DNA of 64,000 bases from Sepioteuthis lessoniana (lineage: Eukaryota > Mollusca > Cephalopoda > Myopsida > Loliginidae), in the NCBI GenBank assembly GCA_963585895.1, contig OY757915.1, forward strand, positions 96,787,405-96,851,404, in the 5' to 3' direction. Below, piece after piece: positions 44,901-56,479 of the stretch. Made by a program: the position numbers and the translations under genes. Positions within the stretch are counted from its first letter, which is position 1. Each line of letters starts with the position of its first letter. The notes under the pieces were generated by a model. That model saw nothing but the letters and a program-made list of their open reading frames with translations. It was not told the origin of the DNA and did no database searches.

Positions 44901-44965
44901 GACTTACGCAAGATCACCAAAGTTAAGCAACAATGAGCCTGTTCATGACTCAGATGGGTAATAGC
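44901..44965 (+). mobile_element. 5S rRNA-like fragment
   Basis: 'gatcaccaaagttaagcaac', 'gagcctg' and 'ctcagatgggta' line up with the central part of 5S rRNA (GATCACCGAAGTTAAGC..., GATGGGTGACC), which holds the internal Pol III promoter. The rest of a 120-base 5S gene is not recognisable. It is a 5S pseudogene or the head of a 5S-derived SINE. Confidence 0.5.
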
Positions 44966-45260
44966 AGTACGTAGATTTGCAACCACTCGGTGAAAATGCT
45001 GACATGTTTGTCAGACAAAGCAAATTTAATAAATAATCGGTATACATTTATTTTATGCACTCCAAAATGCTACAATCTCTGGATGAACAGTGCGTTACGA
45101 CCAGTAATGTGGATGGTTAATCGTTTTCAAGAAAATTGTGGTGGTGGTGGTGGTGGTAGTTATCGAGCAGGCTTAATATGAAAGCCATCAGGATGTAAAC
45201 ATCTATTATTTAGAAAGAAAAACAGTGTTTTGTATTGCATAATATTGCTGTCCTCTTATT

Positions 45261-45292
<32 letters not shown>

Positions 45293-45369
45293 TCTCTCTC
45301 TCTCTCGTTATCATATATCATATCTTTATATATAAGTTAGGTAGAAATGAAACCACATATTACAGCTAA
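44966..45369. repeat. (GGT)n and (TC)n arrays, otherwise no feature
   Basis: GGT repeats near 45139-45157 and TC repeats at 45259-45307. Confidence 0.75.
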
Positions 45370-45822
45370 ATTTCACGCTGGGACTGTATCTTGGCAGGAG
45401 GGGTACGACACCCCCCCACAAAAAAGTGTCCTGATATGACACTAAACCATCTAATGTTGAGGCTACAGACTCAGAGCTTTGGGAAATATGTAGTATCTGT
45501 TCATTGTCATTACTCCCACGTTCACTCTGACCCAGAGCGGTAGTACCTACTAGGGTCCTATTTATGAGTCAAATAGAAATATATGCAATCATTTTCTATA
45601 CTTGAAACCATTTAACAGTTTGCAAATAAAACTATTAGTGTTAGATAGGAATACTTGAAACAATTTAACTCTACAAACAAATGAGTTCTAGTTAAGTTAA
45701 CAATAATATTACCAACAAAATATTCGTTAACAAATCGTATATTGGGTTGTGTGTTTAAACAGCATTTGACATTGAATAATCTCCAAGGGTTATATGCCAT
45801 AAAACCAACCAACCAACCAGTG
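45370..45822 (+). mobile_element. SINE family A, near full length
   Basis: Diverged head 'cgctgggactgtatcttggc', then 'tgacactaaaccatctaatg', 'cagagcggtagtacctacta', an internal unit, and the tail 'ggcattgaataatc'-like with 'caagggttatatgccataaa' and (CCAA)n. Confidence 0.68.
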
Positions 45823-45984
45823 CTTTTATAACCAAAAGGAAATAGTATATTCTGGAAAATAACTGTTGCGAGAGGATAGCACAAAGAAAATACGAAATCT
45901 AAAACTGAATTAGATTAATGCTACAGAAGACCCCAAAAGTCTATTGAACATTTGGCTTAAAGATAAAAGGTTTAATTTTAATTG

Positions 45985-46255
45985 TTAATGGCATATCAAT
46001 CAGTCTAGGTTTATTTTATGCTTTGAAGTTAGGGAATCGTATTTATGGTACATTCATATTTACAATTTTTGTGTGGGTGTTTAAGGGTTGTTTTTTTTTT
46101 TGTTTTTTGTTTTTTTTTTTGAGTGCATAGCCCAATGGAATACGAATAACGTTTTAAACAGATCTATTAAACCGATAGATGGGATCTTAACAAGTATTAT
46201 CTCTTCGGATGAAAGTGGACCTGAGAATTATGGTAATGAAGGGGTACCTTAGTAA
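45985..46255 (-). mobile_element. SINE family A, variant-tail type, with poly-T
   Basis: 'ggcatatcaatcagtctagg', 'ttattttatgctttgaag', a T-rich run near 46086-46120, then 'tagatgggatcttaacaagt'. Confidence 0.6.
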
Positions 46256-46261
46256 TCCTTA

Positions 46262-46330
46262 AGTTTAGTGGCATATCAACCTTAGTGGGGAATTTAATGT
46301 CAAATCCATCCTGGTAGAACAGCTAGTAAT
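46262..46330 (-). mobile_element. SINE family D 3' fragment
   Basis: 'gtggcatatcaaccttagtg', 'aatgtcaaatccatcctggt'. Confidence 0.55.
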
Positions 46331-46439
46331 CCTTGAATTAGCCCTTTAAGAATTGTTATTTCATCTATTTGAAACCATGGTTGTCGATTATGTAGAAATC
46401 TGATCTCTTTCATGAAATAAAAAGGATTTCCCTCAAGCT

Positions 46440-46775
46440 GTCAGTACTACAGTATGGATGTACCACTTAGACTCTAACGAAACACATTGAGGAAAAACTA
46501 GGTGAAAACTACACCAGAATGCTACGCGCTGTTTTGAAGAAATGGAGTAGCATCCCACAAAACAGCAGCTGTGGTGCCACTTGCCTCCCATCTCACAAAC
46601 CAAGTAAGACGGACAAGATATGCTGGGTACAACTGGAGAAGTAAGGACAAACTCATAAGCGACGTTCACTTATGGACTCCTACACATGGACCCACCAGTA
46701 TTGGCCGACCAGCAAATATCTACATACATAGCTCTGTACGGATTCTGGATAGCCGGGCGTGATATTCGATAAGGA
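46440..46775 (+). pseudogene. LINE 3' end fragment, decayed
   Basis: 'gaaaactacaccagaatgct' encodes the ENYTRMLRAVL motif, then ARYAGYNWRSKDKLISDVHL-like residues and LWTPTHGPTSIGRPANIYIH in shifted frames. Same family as 55335; more degraded, with frameshifts. Confidence 0.65.
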
Positions 46776-46884
46776 CGGATGGATTGTTTAAATTAGATTG
46801 GAATAATCATTCATTCACGCTACTCTAAGGCTTTGTAAATTTTAAAATTGGAATAGTAACTTTAAACGACATAATTGCTGAACT

Positions 46885-46965
46885 GAAAGACTGGCTTCGC
46901 CATAGATAACCCTACAAGGGTTGACATAATGTAAAACCAACCACGAAAGCAACCAAAAAATAGTG
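46885..46965 (+). mobile_element. Shared SINE tail (orphan 3' end)
   Basis: 'actggcttcgccatagataa', 'ccctacaagggttgac', 'aaaaccaaccacgaaagc'. The core AACCCT-ACA-AGGGTT is a perfect 6-base stem. Confidence 0.6.
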
Positions 46966-46995
46966 TATTTGCTGATATATTGTCTATCATTTAAT

Positions 46996-46997
<2 letters not shown>

Positions 46998-47038
<41 letters not shown>
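46998..47038. repeat. Poly(T) tract of about 40
   Basis: Uninterrupted T run; on the minus strand a poly(A), possibly a retroposon tail, with no body recognised beside it. Confidence 0.85.
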
Positions 47039-47042
<4 letters not shown>

Positions 47043-47184
47043 AATGGGGTAATTTGAAAAAAAATGGTTTTAATGATTATCATTATATTCTAAAATCAAA
47101 TTAAAACTAATTTATGGCTTAATGATGTCTTTCAGATCCTTTTCATTAAAATAATAATCCCTACGTTACCTTTGACAGACTTCG

Positions 47185-47256
47185 TTTCGTTAATCTTATT
47201 TTCATAGACGCAGCATTTCGTTTCGTTAATCTTATTTTCATAGACGCAGCATTTCG
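47185..47256. repeat. Exact 36-base tandem duplication
   Basis: The unit starting TTTCGTTAATCTTATTTTCA occurs at 47185-47220 and again at 47221-47256 without mismatch. Confidence 0.92.
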
Positions 47257-47571
47257 TTTCATTTCATTTGTCGGTGTTACACTCGAAGATTCTTAACTTC
47301 AATTTAAAAATTAGATAAAAAAATGAATTGCAAAATTAATAAGAATAACGTGTAGAGCCTAGACAAGATTTATGGCCATAAATTTCGAGGACTCAATTCA
47401 ATTTTCGGTTTGATAAAGTTTAAATAAAATCATTTGTGGAAGAGCTGTTTGGGATATAACCTCGAAGCAAGAAAACCCTCTCATGTATGACAAAATTTCT
47501 ATGGTTAAATTAAAACGACAAAAATTTAAGTATTATTTGTGTTATCAATCATCATTAGTGGTATTTCAGTC
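47257..47571. other. No recognised feature
   Basis: AT-rich; no supported frame. Confidence 0.5.
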
Positions 47572-47975
47572 GCTATGTCGGTTTAGGCTGTAGAATACCC
47601 CGACTGCATTTCTGCAGCGGGATAAACTCCTCCCCAATGAATGTCCTGATATGACGCTAAACTGAATCTGATGGTGTGGCTGCTGTCCTGGAACTTTAGG
47701 AAATGTGGAGTACCTCTTCATTGCCATTACTCCTTGGTCCTCTCTAATTCGGAGTGATAGTGCATGTTAGGGTTCTATCTATGGATCAAATACAACTATT
47801 CAATCATTTATTATATTTAAAGCCATTTAACTGTATCCAAACAAATGAGTGTTTACTCGTTTAAAAATTAAAGTTACCTCTAAACTATTCACTTAAAAGT
47901 CGTATGCATAAACAGGATTTGGCATTGAATAACGATCAATAATTGTTATGCCATCAAACCAAATAACCGAACCTA
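47572..47975 (+). mobile_element. SINE family A, near full length
   Basis: 'gtcggtttaggctgtagaat', 'accccgactgcatttctgca', 'aactgaatctgatggtgtgg', internal unit, tail 'ggcattgaataacgatcaat' with a decayed stem. Confidence 0.68.
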
Positions 47976-48409
47976 ACCCGACCTGATATATCGGGTATCT
48001 TTTTTTTTTTTACCACCTTTCATTCTATCATGCTTAATTTGTATATTACCTAATTCATTTGTAGCTGAATATCATTGGTTGCTTTCAGCGATTACCATAG
48101 GTAATTGTGATAAATGTGAATATGGATGTCAATATGAAAAAAGATTGACGAGTTGTCTGAACACGTTGCAAATGACACTAATTATGAGTAGGGTAGATTA
48201 CTGAAGATCAAGTTGTCCCATCTCTTTGACCTCGTGTCAAATATACGTAAATACATAAACAAACAGTATTTTAAATCCTGGTTTTGAGCTGGGCTCGAAA
48301 ACTGACCCTTTACACTGGTGAGAAATACTAAAACAATGCAGTTTCCGGGCATAGGAAGTATTTTTAAATACTTTTAATTTTATTTTTAAATATATGACTA
48401 GTAAACACA
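47976..48409. other. No recognised feature
   Basis: AT-rich; no supported frame. Confidence 0.5.
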
Positions 48410-48665
48410 TTTTGCAGATACATCTTTAAACGAGCCTGAGCTCATTTCTTTTGTCCACAGTTAAATGGTTTCAAGTATTGCTATCTAATACGAATAATTC
48501 TATTTACTATGTCATTTGTTTGCACACAGTTAAATGGTTTCGTTTGCGTTTCACATTGCACTATTGTCTTTGGAGATGATTCTTATTCATTTACCGTCAA
48601 GTATATGTATTTACCAATCCCTCCACACGAGCAGGATGTGACACAGTCAGTTTTTAAGTGGAGTG
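48410..48665 (-). mobile_element. SINE A internal units and SINE B scrap
   Basis: 48410-48545 matches reverse A internal units ('cacagttaaatggtttcaag' twice). 48597-48665 matches the reverse B 3' end ('tatttaccaatccctccaca'). Confidence 0.55.
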
Positions 48666-49854
48666 TGATGGCAAATTAAAATAAAAAGATCTCCGGATGA
48701 GCAACCATTTAAAAGCGTATGGGAACTGGTGCATTTAAATATTGTTATCACCAAACGGGGAGTTTATTTTTTTGCACGTGTGAAGTTGGGGCGGTCTGGC
48801 ACTTGATCCCTCGTAGAATAAGTCCTTGTTCAGAGTCCTTTCTCGGGCATATAGGAACTGGCATATTATGTGGGGTTTAATTTATGGCTAGACTGACCGC
48901 CGCTGGCAAGGGGCTTCCAAATTTCACACTATTCACACACCCAACAAGGCCACTAGTTATTCCTCCCTTAGAACAATGGAAGATATGGACCTCTAGGTTT
49001 AGATGTAATAATATTGATTATAGTAGTCGACAACTCTGGTTTCCCGTATAATATTTTTTTCAAGGAATTCATTGGACAATTTAAGCGAGAATAACATAAG
49101 GCGAATAGAAGCTGAAAAGGAAACAAGCATGAAACAATTTGGTAGTAGACGACACAAATGAACAACTCCAACGCGTGGGAACATTAAAATATATCAATCT
49201 TTTTACTACACACGCGGATACACATATTCAACGCGTCGGCTATATTATTAACGGATAGTACATAAACATAAATGTCTTCTTTTCTTTCTTCTTTAGTCTT
49301 TCTTCAACTTGAGAGAGTGAGTATATAATTAGGTATAGGGAGAAACAGTCTTAAAGTTTACTTATCTTTACGACGACTTTCCTTTGGAGAATATTTTCCT
49401 TTTTTTTACGGGTCGGCGGAATTTATGTTATTCTTAGTTCTGGCTTGAAGGTATGGCTTCTTCTGCTTGTCCAAGATCCTTTCCGCTTTCTTTACCCGGA
49501 GTCTTGGCTTTAGATTCGTTCACCACGACCTCTGTCCAAAAACTGATTTTCTTTTTTTCTTTTTCCGCCGACGGAAAGAAGGTGCCACTTCCGTTTGAGG
49601 GTTCTATCCAATCATTTAGCTTCTTCCTTCCCCTGTCAGGCGATTCGTTAGGGCTACTATATGTCCCTGTACCCCATTATTTACCCATCCGGTCACAAAG
49701 TACAAACATCTGTTGGTTTCCATTCTGACCTGGATTTGTTACTTCGGGATTGACCCACATTACAACTCTCTTAACGGTCATTCTTTGACGGCTTGCTAAT
49801 TCAAATACGAGGATAGTAGAAATTCCTTATTTCTCTCTTCTCAGTGAGAAACCA
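48666..49854. other. No recognised gene, 1.2 kb
   Basis: A 91-codon plus-strand frame at 49453-49728 is Ser/Leu/Phe-rich and pyrimidine-driven; no domain is recognised. Two minus frames at 48968-49184 also lack motifs. Confidence 0.45.
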
Positions 49855-50090
49855 CGTGACAGGAGTTTAATAGAATTGAATTAGGAGTTTTCCTTCTCCT
49901 AGACTGTTTGCCTAACCAAAGCCAAAGAATCAATTCTGCCCAACTATTTACCCAAAACTGAAGGGAGAATAATTGGATTCATACCTTTCCTAAAAGTATT
50001 AGCTCTATGCGAAATGCAAACAGCATCCTCTTGGATTTTGAACTTGTGTCCATTTTAAACGACGATAACGATTACACCACGAGCGTCTTC
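49855..50090 (-). mobile_element. SINE family B
   Basis: 'gtttaatagaattgaattag', 'ccttctcctagactgtttgc', 'attggattcatacctttcct', 'aacgacgataacgattacac'. Confidence 0.62.
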
Positions 50091-50257
50091 CCCCCTCTCT
50101 CTATCTATATATATATATATGCAATTTTATTTTGGTCACAGAAGTATTGCGTTTTTAGTTTTAGCGTTTCAATGCTAAAGGGTTTGGGAATAAAAAACAC
50201 CAAATGATATTCGTTTTAATCAATAACTTTAATATCTGTTTTTGTAATACAATGAGA

Positions 50258-50505
50258 GACGGAGAATAATTGGATTCATACCTTTCTCAAGGGTATTAGT
50301 GCTATGTGAAATGCAATCAGCCTCATCCAAGATTTGAACTCGTGTCGCCGTGTACATTTCCTACAACGATTACCATTACACAACAGGCACCACCCACCAG
50401 TTAAAGGTGAATAGCGGGAATAACTAGGTTCTTTTCGGCTTGGTACAGCAACTGGACTTAGAGAAGGAAAAAATCTTAATTTAAAACCTGTTATTCAGGA
50501 AATAT
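50258..50505 (-). mobile_element. SINE family B 5' half, then an inverted B scrap
   Basis: 50258-50395 is reverse B ('attggattcatacctttctc', 'gccgtgtacatttcctacaa'). 50398-50505 is forward B ('gcttggtacagcaactggac'), giving a head-to-head pair. Confidence 0.58.
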
Positions 50506-50639
50506 AATACACTGGTGCCCCATTCTTCTGCTGTCTGCTCATCCAAAAAGTGTCGCTGATTCTACGCAAGTCTTCACCACTAGAAACTAAATAACCCGTG
50601 TAAGCTGTCAAGTAGTTCATGTTTTAAACTGAACTGTAC

Positions 50640-51600
50640 GTTGCCCAGTCGGCTGGAGCTGTAGAATACACCGACTACTTCTCTGCAGAGGGGTAGGACC
50701 CACCCAACGAGTATCCTGGACATGATACTAAATAATATGATGGTGAGGTGCCAGTAATGCCAGAGCTTTGGGGAATGCGGAGTACCCCTTCATCACCGTC
50801 GCTCCCAGGTCCACTCTGGCCCGGAGTGGTAGCACCTGAAAAGGGTCTTATCTATGGGTTAAATAGAACTAAACTGTGGTTTGAGGTTACTGTTTTTGGC
50901 ATTTAAATTCCATATTAAACTGAATTGCTTAAAATAGAACTGTTTTGACGTCTAAACTGTGTACTTATGCTAAACTGAATAATCTGAAATAAAACTATTT
51001 TGACATTAACTCTGTGTATTGCCCAGTCGGCTGGGGCTGTAGAATGCACCGACAGTTGGTGAGGTTCCAGTGACGCTGGAGCTTTGGAGAATATGGAACA
51101 CACCTTAATTGCCATTGCTCCCAGGTCCACTCTGGTCCGGCGTGGTAGCACCTAATAGGGCCCTATATATGGGTTAAATAGAACTAAACTACATACTTAT
51201 GTAAAACTGAATTGTTTGAATTAGAACTGTTTGACTAAACTGAATAGCTTGAAATAGAAATGGTTTTGACAATTAAACTGTGTACTTGTGCTAAACTGAA
51301 TTGTTTGAAATGGAACTGTTTTTGACATTGAAACTGTACTTACACTAAACTGAATTGTTAATATAGAACTGTTTTAACATTATGTGTGTAAACAAAATCT
51401 GTACTTATACTAAACTGAATTAGCTCTATTTTGAATAAACTGAATAGCTTGAAAAAGAAATGTTTTTGACAAACTCTGTACTCATGCTAAACTGAATTGT
51501 TTGAAATAGAACTATTTGCATATAAATGGATTTGGCGTTAAATAACCTATAAAGGTTGATATGCCATAAAACCTAAACAACCAACCAACCAATCGAACTG
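50640..51600 (+). mobile_element. SINE family A, two heads plus tandem body, with tail
   Basis: Heads at 50641 (GCCCAGTCGGCTGGAGCTGT) and 51019 (a shortened second head). The tandem body at 51180-51530 is built on 'aaactgaattgtttgaaat'. Tail at 51530-51600: 'ggcgttaaataacctataaa', 'ggttgatatgccataaaacc'. The best undamaged example of the two-head form. Confidence 0.72.
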
Positions 51601-51940
51601 TACGCCACTCATGTCTTACGCAATGGGAGAACTACAATGTGTGTTTCATAAGCAACGAAATTTGAGATAACACAGAAATGTACATTATGATTACTCAAAC
51701 TTCAAAGAATTTATTTTGCGCCAGAGGCGAAGAATAATTATCCGGTAGTGAAGGGTGATGGCCAATGACAGTGTAGACTATACAATCCGGCCCAAGGCCA
51801 GTTTTTTAAAGCACCAAATAGGAAAATGAATTTGTCAGATGTTATTTAAAAAGATTCTTTTGAACACATTACGAACAGTAGTAAATGCAAACTGAATAAT
51901 AATGTAGAAAGGAGGAAAAAGGAATAAAGTAGGAGTGTGT
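51601..51940. other. No recognised feature
   Basis: No frame or repeat recognised. Confidence 0.5.
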
Positions 51941-52408
<468 letters not shown>

Positions 52409-52645
52409 TGGGGAGTTCCTGTGGCATAGTGGTTCCAGTACTGGACTGCAATATCATTGTGAGTTCGAACTCCAGTCGCGCTGTTACGTTCAGTTTCAGA
52501 TTAAAGATATGATATGAACTCTCTTAATTCTACCCACCCCCCGCTATAGGTTAAATAGTACCATTAGTGCTCTTCTTCAAGGATGGCTTTAGCATTAAAT
52601 AACCCACAGAAGTTGATATACTATTAAATAAAGAAACCAAAGATT
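52409..52645 (+). mobile_element. SINE family D, full length
   Basis: A-box 'ctgtggcatagtggttccag', B-box 'gagttcgaactccag', body 'ctgttacgttcagtttcag', 'taggttaaatagtaccatta', tail 'ggctttagcattaaataacc', 'cacagaagttgatatact' and an A-rich end. Best reference for family D. Confidence 0.75.
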
Positions 52646-53289
52646 AAAAAAAAAAACATTTTTCATCATATTTATAGTCTTAACTTTTATTTATATATTT
52701 TCATTTTGCGGAACATGAGGAAAATCTTTACCATGCTAACATTTTAAGATAACTTCACTGTGCTGCTTCTTTAGTTTCTTTTGGAGGTTCAAAAAATCAT
52801 TCTTGAAAAATGTATTTGACAATTTAATTCTGATCTTTTTCGTATTGAAGTAATGCATTTTCGATATTGCTGTAGTAAAAGTACTCGATACCAAACTTAT
52901 CCTTTTGTTATGAATAGAATAGTCGACTTTCGTCTCGCATCTAACTAAGCACGTGGATTATTATATCATGTGTATTTACAAGTACTAACAAAGTAGAATA
53001 AACCTTACCTTTAAGTTTATTCTGGCTTCTGTTTTCATTACACATACTAACAAAAGATATTTATCTAAGAATTTCTCCAAGCCTTTGATTTTTCATCAAA
53101 ATATCATAAAACGGAAAAACACTCACTGATTAGTGATATCCTTTTGAATATTTAAAAATCAACACGATGCATTTCTTAAAACAAAACAAACTATGTACTC
53201 TTGACAATAAAAATTTGTATCATGAAATATTTCTTCCTTTCTGGGAGAATCTTTTTTGTATAACATAAAGGGAGATTTTAATATCTTTT
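52646..53289. other. No recognised feature
   Basis: AT-rich; no supported frame. Confidence 0.5.
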
Positions 53290-53540
53290 AGGGATTGGCC
53301 TAATGAGTAGAGTGTTTACCAATGGTCCGGGGGATCGGGGTTCAATCCCTGGTCGAGTCATACCAAAGACTCAAAAAATGGTACTTTATGCTGCCTTGCC
53401 TAACACTCTGCATTAGAAGGTAAGGATCAAGGGTAAAGTGGTGCAATCTAGCGAATGAAGTAGCGCCTTCCTCTACACCTCAGTGTAAGTGGCTATTGAA
53501 AAGGGAGCCTTCGACTACGGTCGCCAACTTTACTTAGTTT
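53290..53540 (+). mobile_element. SINE family C, full length
   Basis: A-box 'ggcctaatgagtagagtgt', B-box 'ggttcaatccctggtcgag', body 'taaggatcaagggtaaagtg', 'ctattgaaaagggagccttc', 'ggtcgccaactttacttag'. Here the shared stem-loop tail is absent and the element ends in T-rich sequence. Confidence 0.7.
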
Positions 53541-53829
53541 TTAGTATGCTAAATGATCAAATGTTTGGCATGCCACTTCATCCAACAAATATCTACATTT
53601 TTAGTAATTATGTTCCAGTTTAGTCATACTCTTTAACATCAACTTTCAATTGAAGTATTTTAATTAACTGCAAGTATTAAGTGAAGTTGTTAATTAGTAA
53701 ATTATTGGATATCACTTACAAGGCTCTTGCTAAAATTGTTTGTTTGGCCACCACATACTCGCTTTTTAAAGACTCGAGTTGCATTGCTGATAGGCCTCGA
53801 CTTGTTCTTGTTATATATGCACAAACAGA

Positions 53830-54035
53830 ATCCTGCCCAGTCGGTTGTGGCTGTAGAATACACCGACTGCATTTCTACCGAGGGGTAAGACCCCTCTAAT
53901 AAGCGTCCTGAATATGACACAAAACAATCAGATGGCAAGGCTCCAGTAATGCTGGAGCTTTGGAGAATGCAGAGTTCCCCTTAATTGCCATTACTCTCTG
54001 GTCTACTCTGACTTGGAGTGGTAACACCTGATAGG
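53830..54035 (+). mobile_element. SINE family A, 5' part (interrupted by SINE B)
   Basis: 'cctgcccagtcggttgtggc', 'tgtagaatacaccgactgca', 'ggtaacacctgatagg'. Continues at 54335. Confidence 0.72.
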
Positions 54036-54043
54036 GTCATATC

Positions 54044-54326
54044 CATATTTCCCTATCCCTCCGCTCAGGCAGGATATGACACAAGGCCAATTTTTTTAAG
54101 CGGAGTTTAACAGGTTTGAATTCAGTTTTCCTTCTCCTAGACTAGTTGCCTCACCAAGGCAAAAGAACCCAGTCTGCCCTACTATTTACCCTAGCTGGAG
54201 GGAGAATAATTGGATTCATACCTTTCCCAAGGGTATTAGTGCTATGTGAAATGCAATCAGTCTCGTCCAGGTTTTGAACTCGTGTCGCCGTGTCCATTTC
54301 CTAAGACGGTAATCATCATACCACGT
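54044..54326 (-). mobile_element. SINE family B nested in SINE A, with 8-base TSD
   Basis: A complete reverse B SINE of 283 bases flanked by GTCATATC at 54036-54043 and 54327-54334. Removing it restores the A head ('tagggtcatatc' then 'taggggtcaaatag'). Confidence 0.8.
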
Positions 54327-54334
54327 GTCATATC

Positions 54335-54690
54335 TAGGGGTCAAATAGAACTGTTTTACATTTAAACTGTGTGGAAACAAATGACAGATATTTAATTGAA
54401 TTGTTCGTAGTGCATAGCAATACTTGGAACTATTTAACTGTGCGTAAATAAAATTATTAGTTTTAAATATTTGAAACTGTTTACCTGTACGGAAAATAGA
54501 ATTATTGGTATTACATCGCAATAGTTGGAACCATTTTACTATGTGAAAATAATAAAGTGTTAAATAGAATAATTAGAGTTGAATTGCAATAGTTGTAACC
54601 ACTTTATATTTAATAATTATGTATAAAAAGGATTTGACGTTAAGTAATCTACAAGAGTTGATATGCCATAAAACCCAACCAAAACAACAA
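54335..54690 (+). mobile_element. SINE family A, 3' part
   Basis: Internal units 'aactatttaactgtgcgtaa', then the tail 'gatttgacgttaagtaatct', 'acaagagttgatatgcc'. Confidence 0.68.
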
Positions 54691-55334
54691 AGAGAACCAC
54701 GGCAACCGATCGTCTCTGTACAGCAATTAATAAAAATACAAAAGGTGAAGGAACAGTGAACCCAAGACACATCAGAATCAATTATGATAAAGAGGAAAAA
54801 ACGACAAAACATTCCAAAACTGCAAATGTCGTTTCAGCGGAGAGAGAAGCAAATTGATTCAAAAGAAATATAAAACATGAATATAAAACATGAAATATAA
54901 AATATGAACAAAGTAAGGACAATGATATACTGGGTTCTCCATATAAACATATGTTAGAGGCACAGACAATAGTTTGTTTGAGAAAATAAAAGTTGAAAAC
55001 GAGACTGACCACCCCACCCAAGTAATAAGCTCGGCTGTTGTGGACAAAGAGAAGAAAGTCTGCTTTGTGACGGCAGACCACAGGGTGAAGATAAAAGATG
55101 TTCAAAAAACACCAAAACCTCGCCTGAGAATTTAAGAGAATGAGTCTTAGTGTCATGCCCAAATTATGTGACACACTTGAAAAAAAAAAACCCTCCAAAC
55201 TAGAAGTCTGTATTAAAAAAAAATAGCGATACTCTGTAATATCTATAACCCCCCCCCACACACACACACACAATCTTAAACCAAATGAAATGTCACTCCA
55301 AAGCGAGATTTGATCAGAGCAATACCCCGCACAA
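54691..55334. other. No recognised gene
   Basis: A 189-codon minus-strand frame at 54782-55351 is Phe/Leu/Ser/Cys-rich and antisense to A-rich sequence; no domain or plausible membrane-protein family is recognised. Confidence 0.45.
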
Positions 55335-56090
55335 ACAATTACCGACGCCAACTACGCTGATGGCCTAGCCCTTCTGATAAATGCATCCGCCCAAACCGAA
55401 ACCCTGCTACATCGTCAGGAACGAGCAGCTGCAGGCATAGGCCTCCATGTCAATGCACACAAGACGGAATATATGAGTTTTAATTTAAGAGGCGACATCT
55501 TCACACTAAACGGTAGCTCTCTGAAACTAGTTGACAAGTTCACCTACCTAAGAAGCAGTGTCTCATCAGCCGAGACAGACATCAACACGCGATTAGCAAA
55601 GGCATGGACAGCAAACGATAGGCGATCGGTCATATGGAAGTTTGACCTGACTGATAAAATAAAACGTAGTTTCTTCCAAGCAGCGGTCGTGTCGATACTG
55701 CTATATGGATGCACTACATGGACACTAACTAAACGAATGGAGAAAAAGCTTGACCGTAACTACACAAGAATGCTGCGAACAAGTCATGAGGCAGCTCCCC
55801 ACAAAGCAGCGTCTACCTACCACCCATCACGAAAATTATCAAAGTTAGACGAACCAGACATGCAGGGCACTGCTGGAGAAGTAGGAACGAGCTCATAAGC
55901 GATGTACTCCAGTGGACCCCTTCACATGGACGAGAAAAGGCACAGACGACCAGCTAGAACCTACATACAGCAGCTCTGTGTCGATACGGGATGTAACTCT
56001 GAAGACCAGCCGAAGGCAATGAACGAAAGAGAGGGGTGGCGAGAGAGGGTCAGGGATATCCATGCTGATAGCGTGACATGATGATGATGA
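55335..56090 (+). pseudogene. LINE, C-terminal half of endonuclease-reverse transcriptase protein
   Basis: Starts just before the RT active site, which reads YADG instead of the expected YADD or FADD (55357-55368), followed by LALLINASAQTETLLHRQE and AGIGLHVNAHKTEYMSFN. Then VDKFTYLRSSVSSAETDINT, RSFFQAAVVSILLYGC, RMEKKLDRNYTRMLR, frameshifts, and the C-terminal WRERVRDIHAD region. Ends with a (GAT/ATG)n tail at 56078-56090. The second active-site Asp is lost. 5'-truncated, as is usual for LINEs. Confidence 0.82.
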
Positions 56091-56479
56091 ATACACTTAA
56101 ATAGGTTCTTAAAGAATTGATCAATTTCAAACCTAATTAGCAAGTGAGTTATCATAATATGGAGCCTGTTATTGCGCTGAACGTAACTTTAGAATTATCC
56201 AAATTCTCAATATAACGGAGATAAATAAAAAATGCTTATTAGCATATTTCAGTCCTTTCTAACTAGAATAATCAGCATTATCATGAAACACTTAAAATGG
56301 CAACCCAATCAATTCACGGGTCGTCTTGTAGGAAACGATACTGTTAATATCGGGTTGTCCTAAATTGTATTTACACGTACGTGTACATGAAATAAATCTT
56401 AGAGCAAAGGTTTCTAAAATCGAAGGGTGCGATTGTCGTCATTTTGAATAATTAATCTCGCGCATGCGCTTTGTTTATT
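56091..56479. other. No recognised feature
   Basis: AT-rich, up to the mariner relic. Confidence 0.45.

Noticed and set aside
49453..49728. 91-codon plus-strand frame, possible secreted protein
   Set aside because: Pyrimidine-driven Ser/Leu/Phe composition, no signal peptide of normal form, no motif.
54782..55351. 189-codon minus-strand open frame
   Set aside because: Phe/Leu/Ser/Cys-rich antisense of A-rich DNA; no domain, no family resemblance, and it runs into the start of the LINE relic on the other strand.
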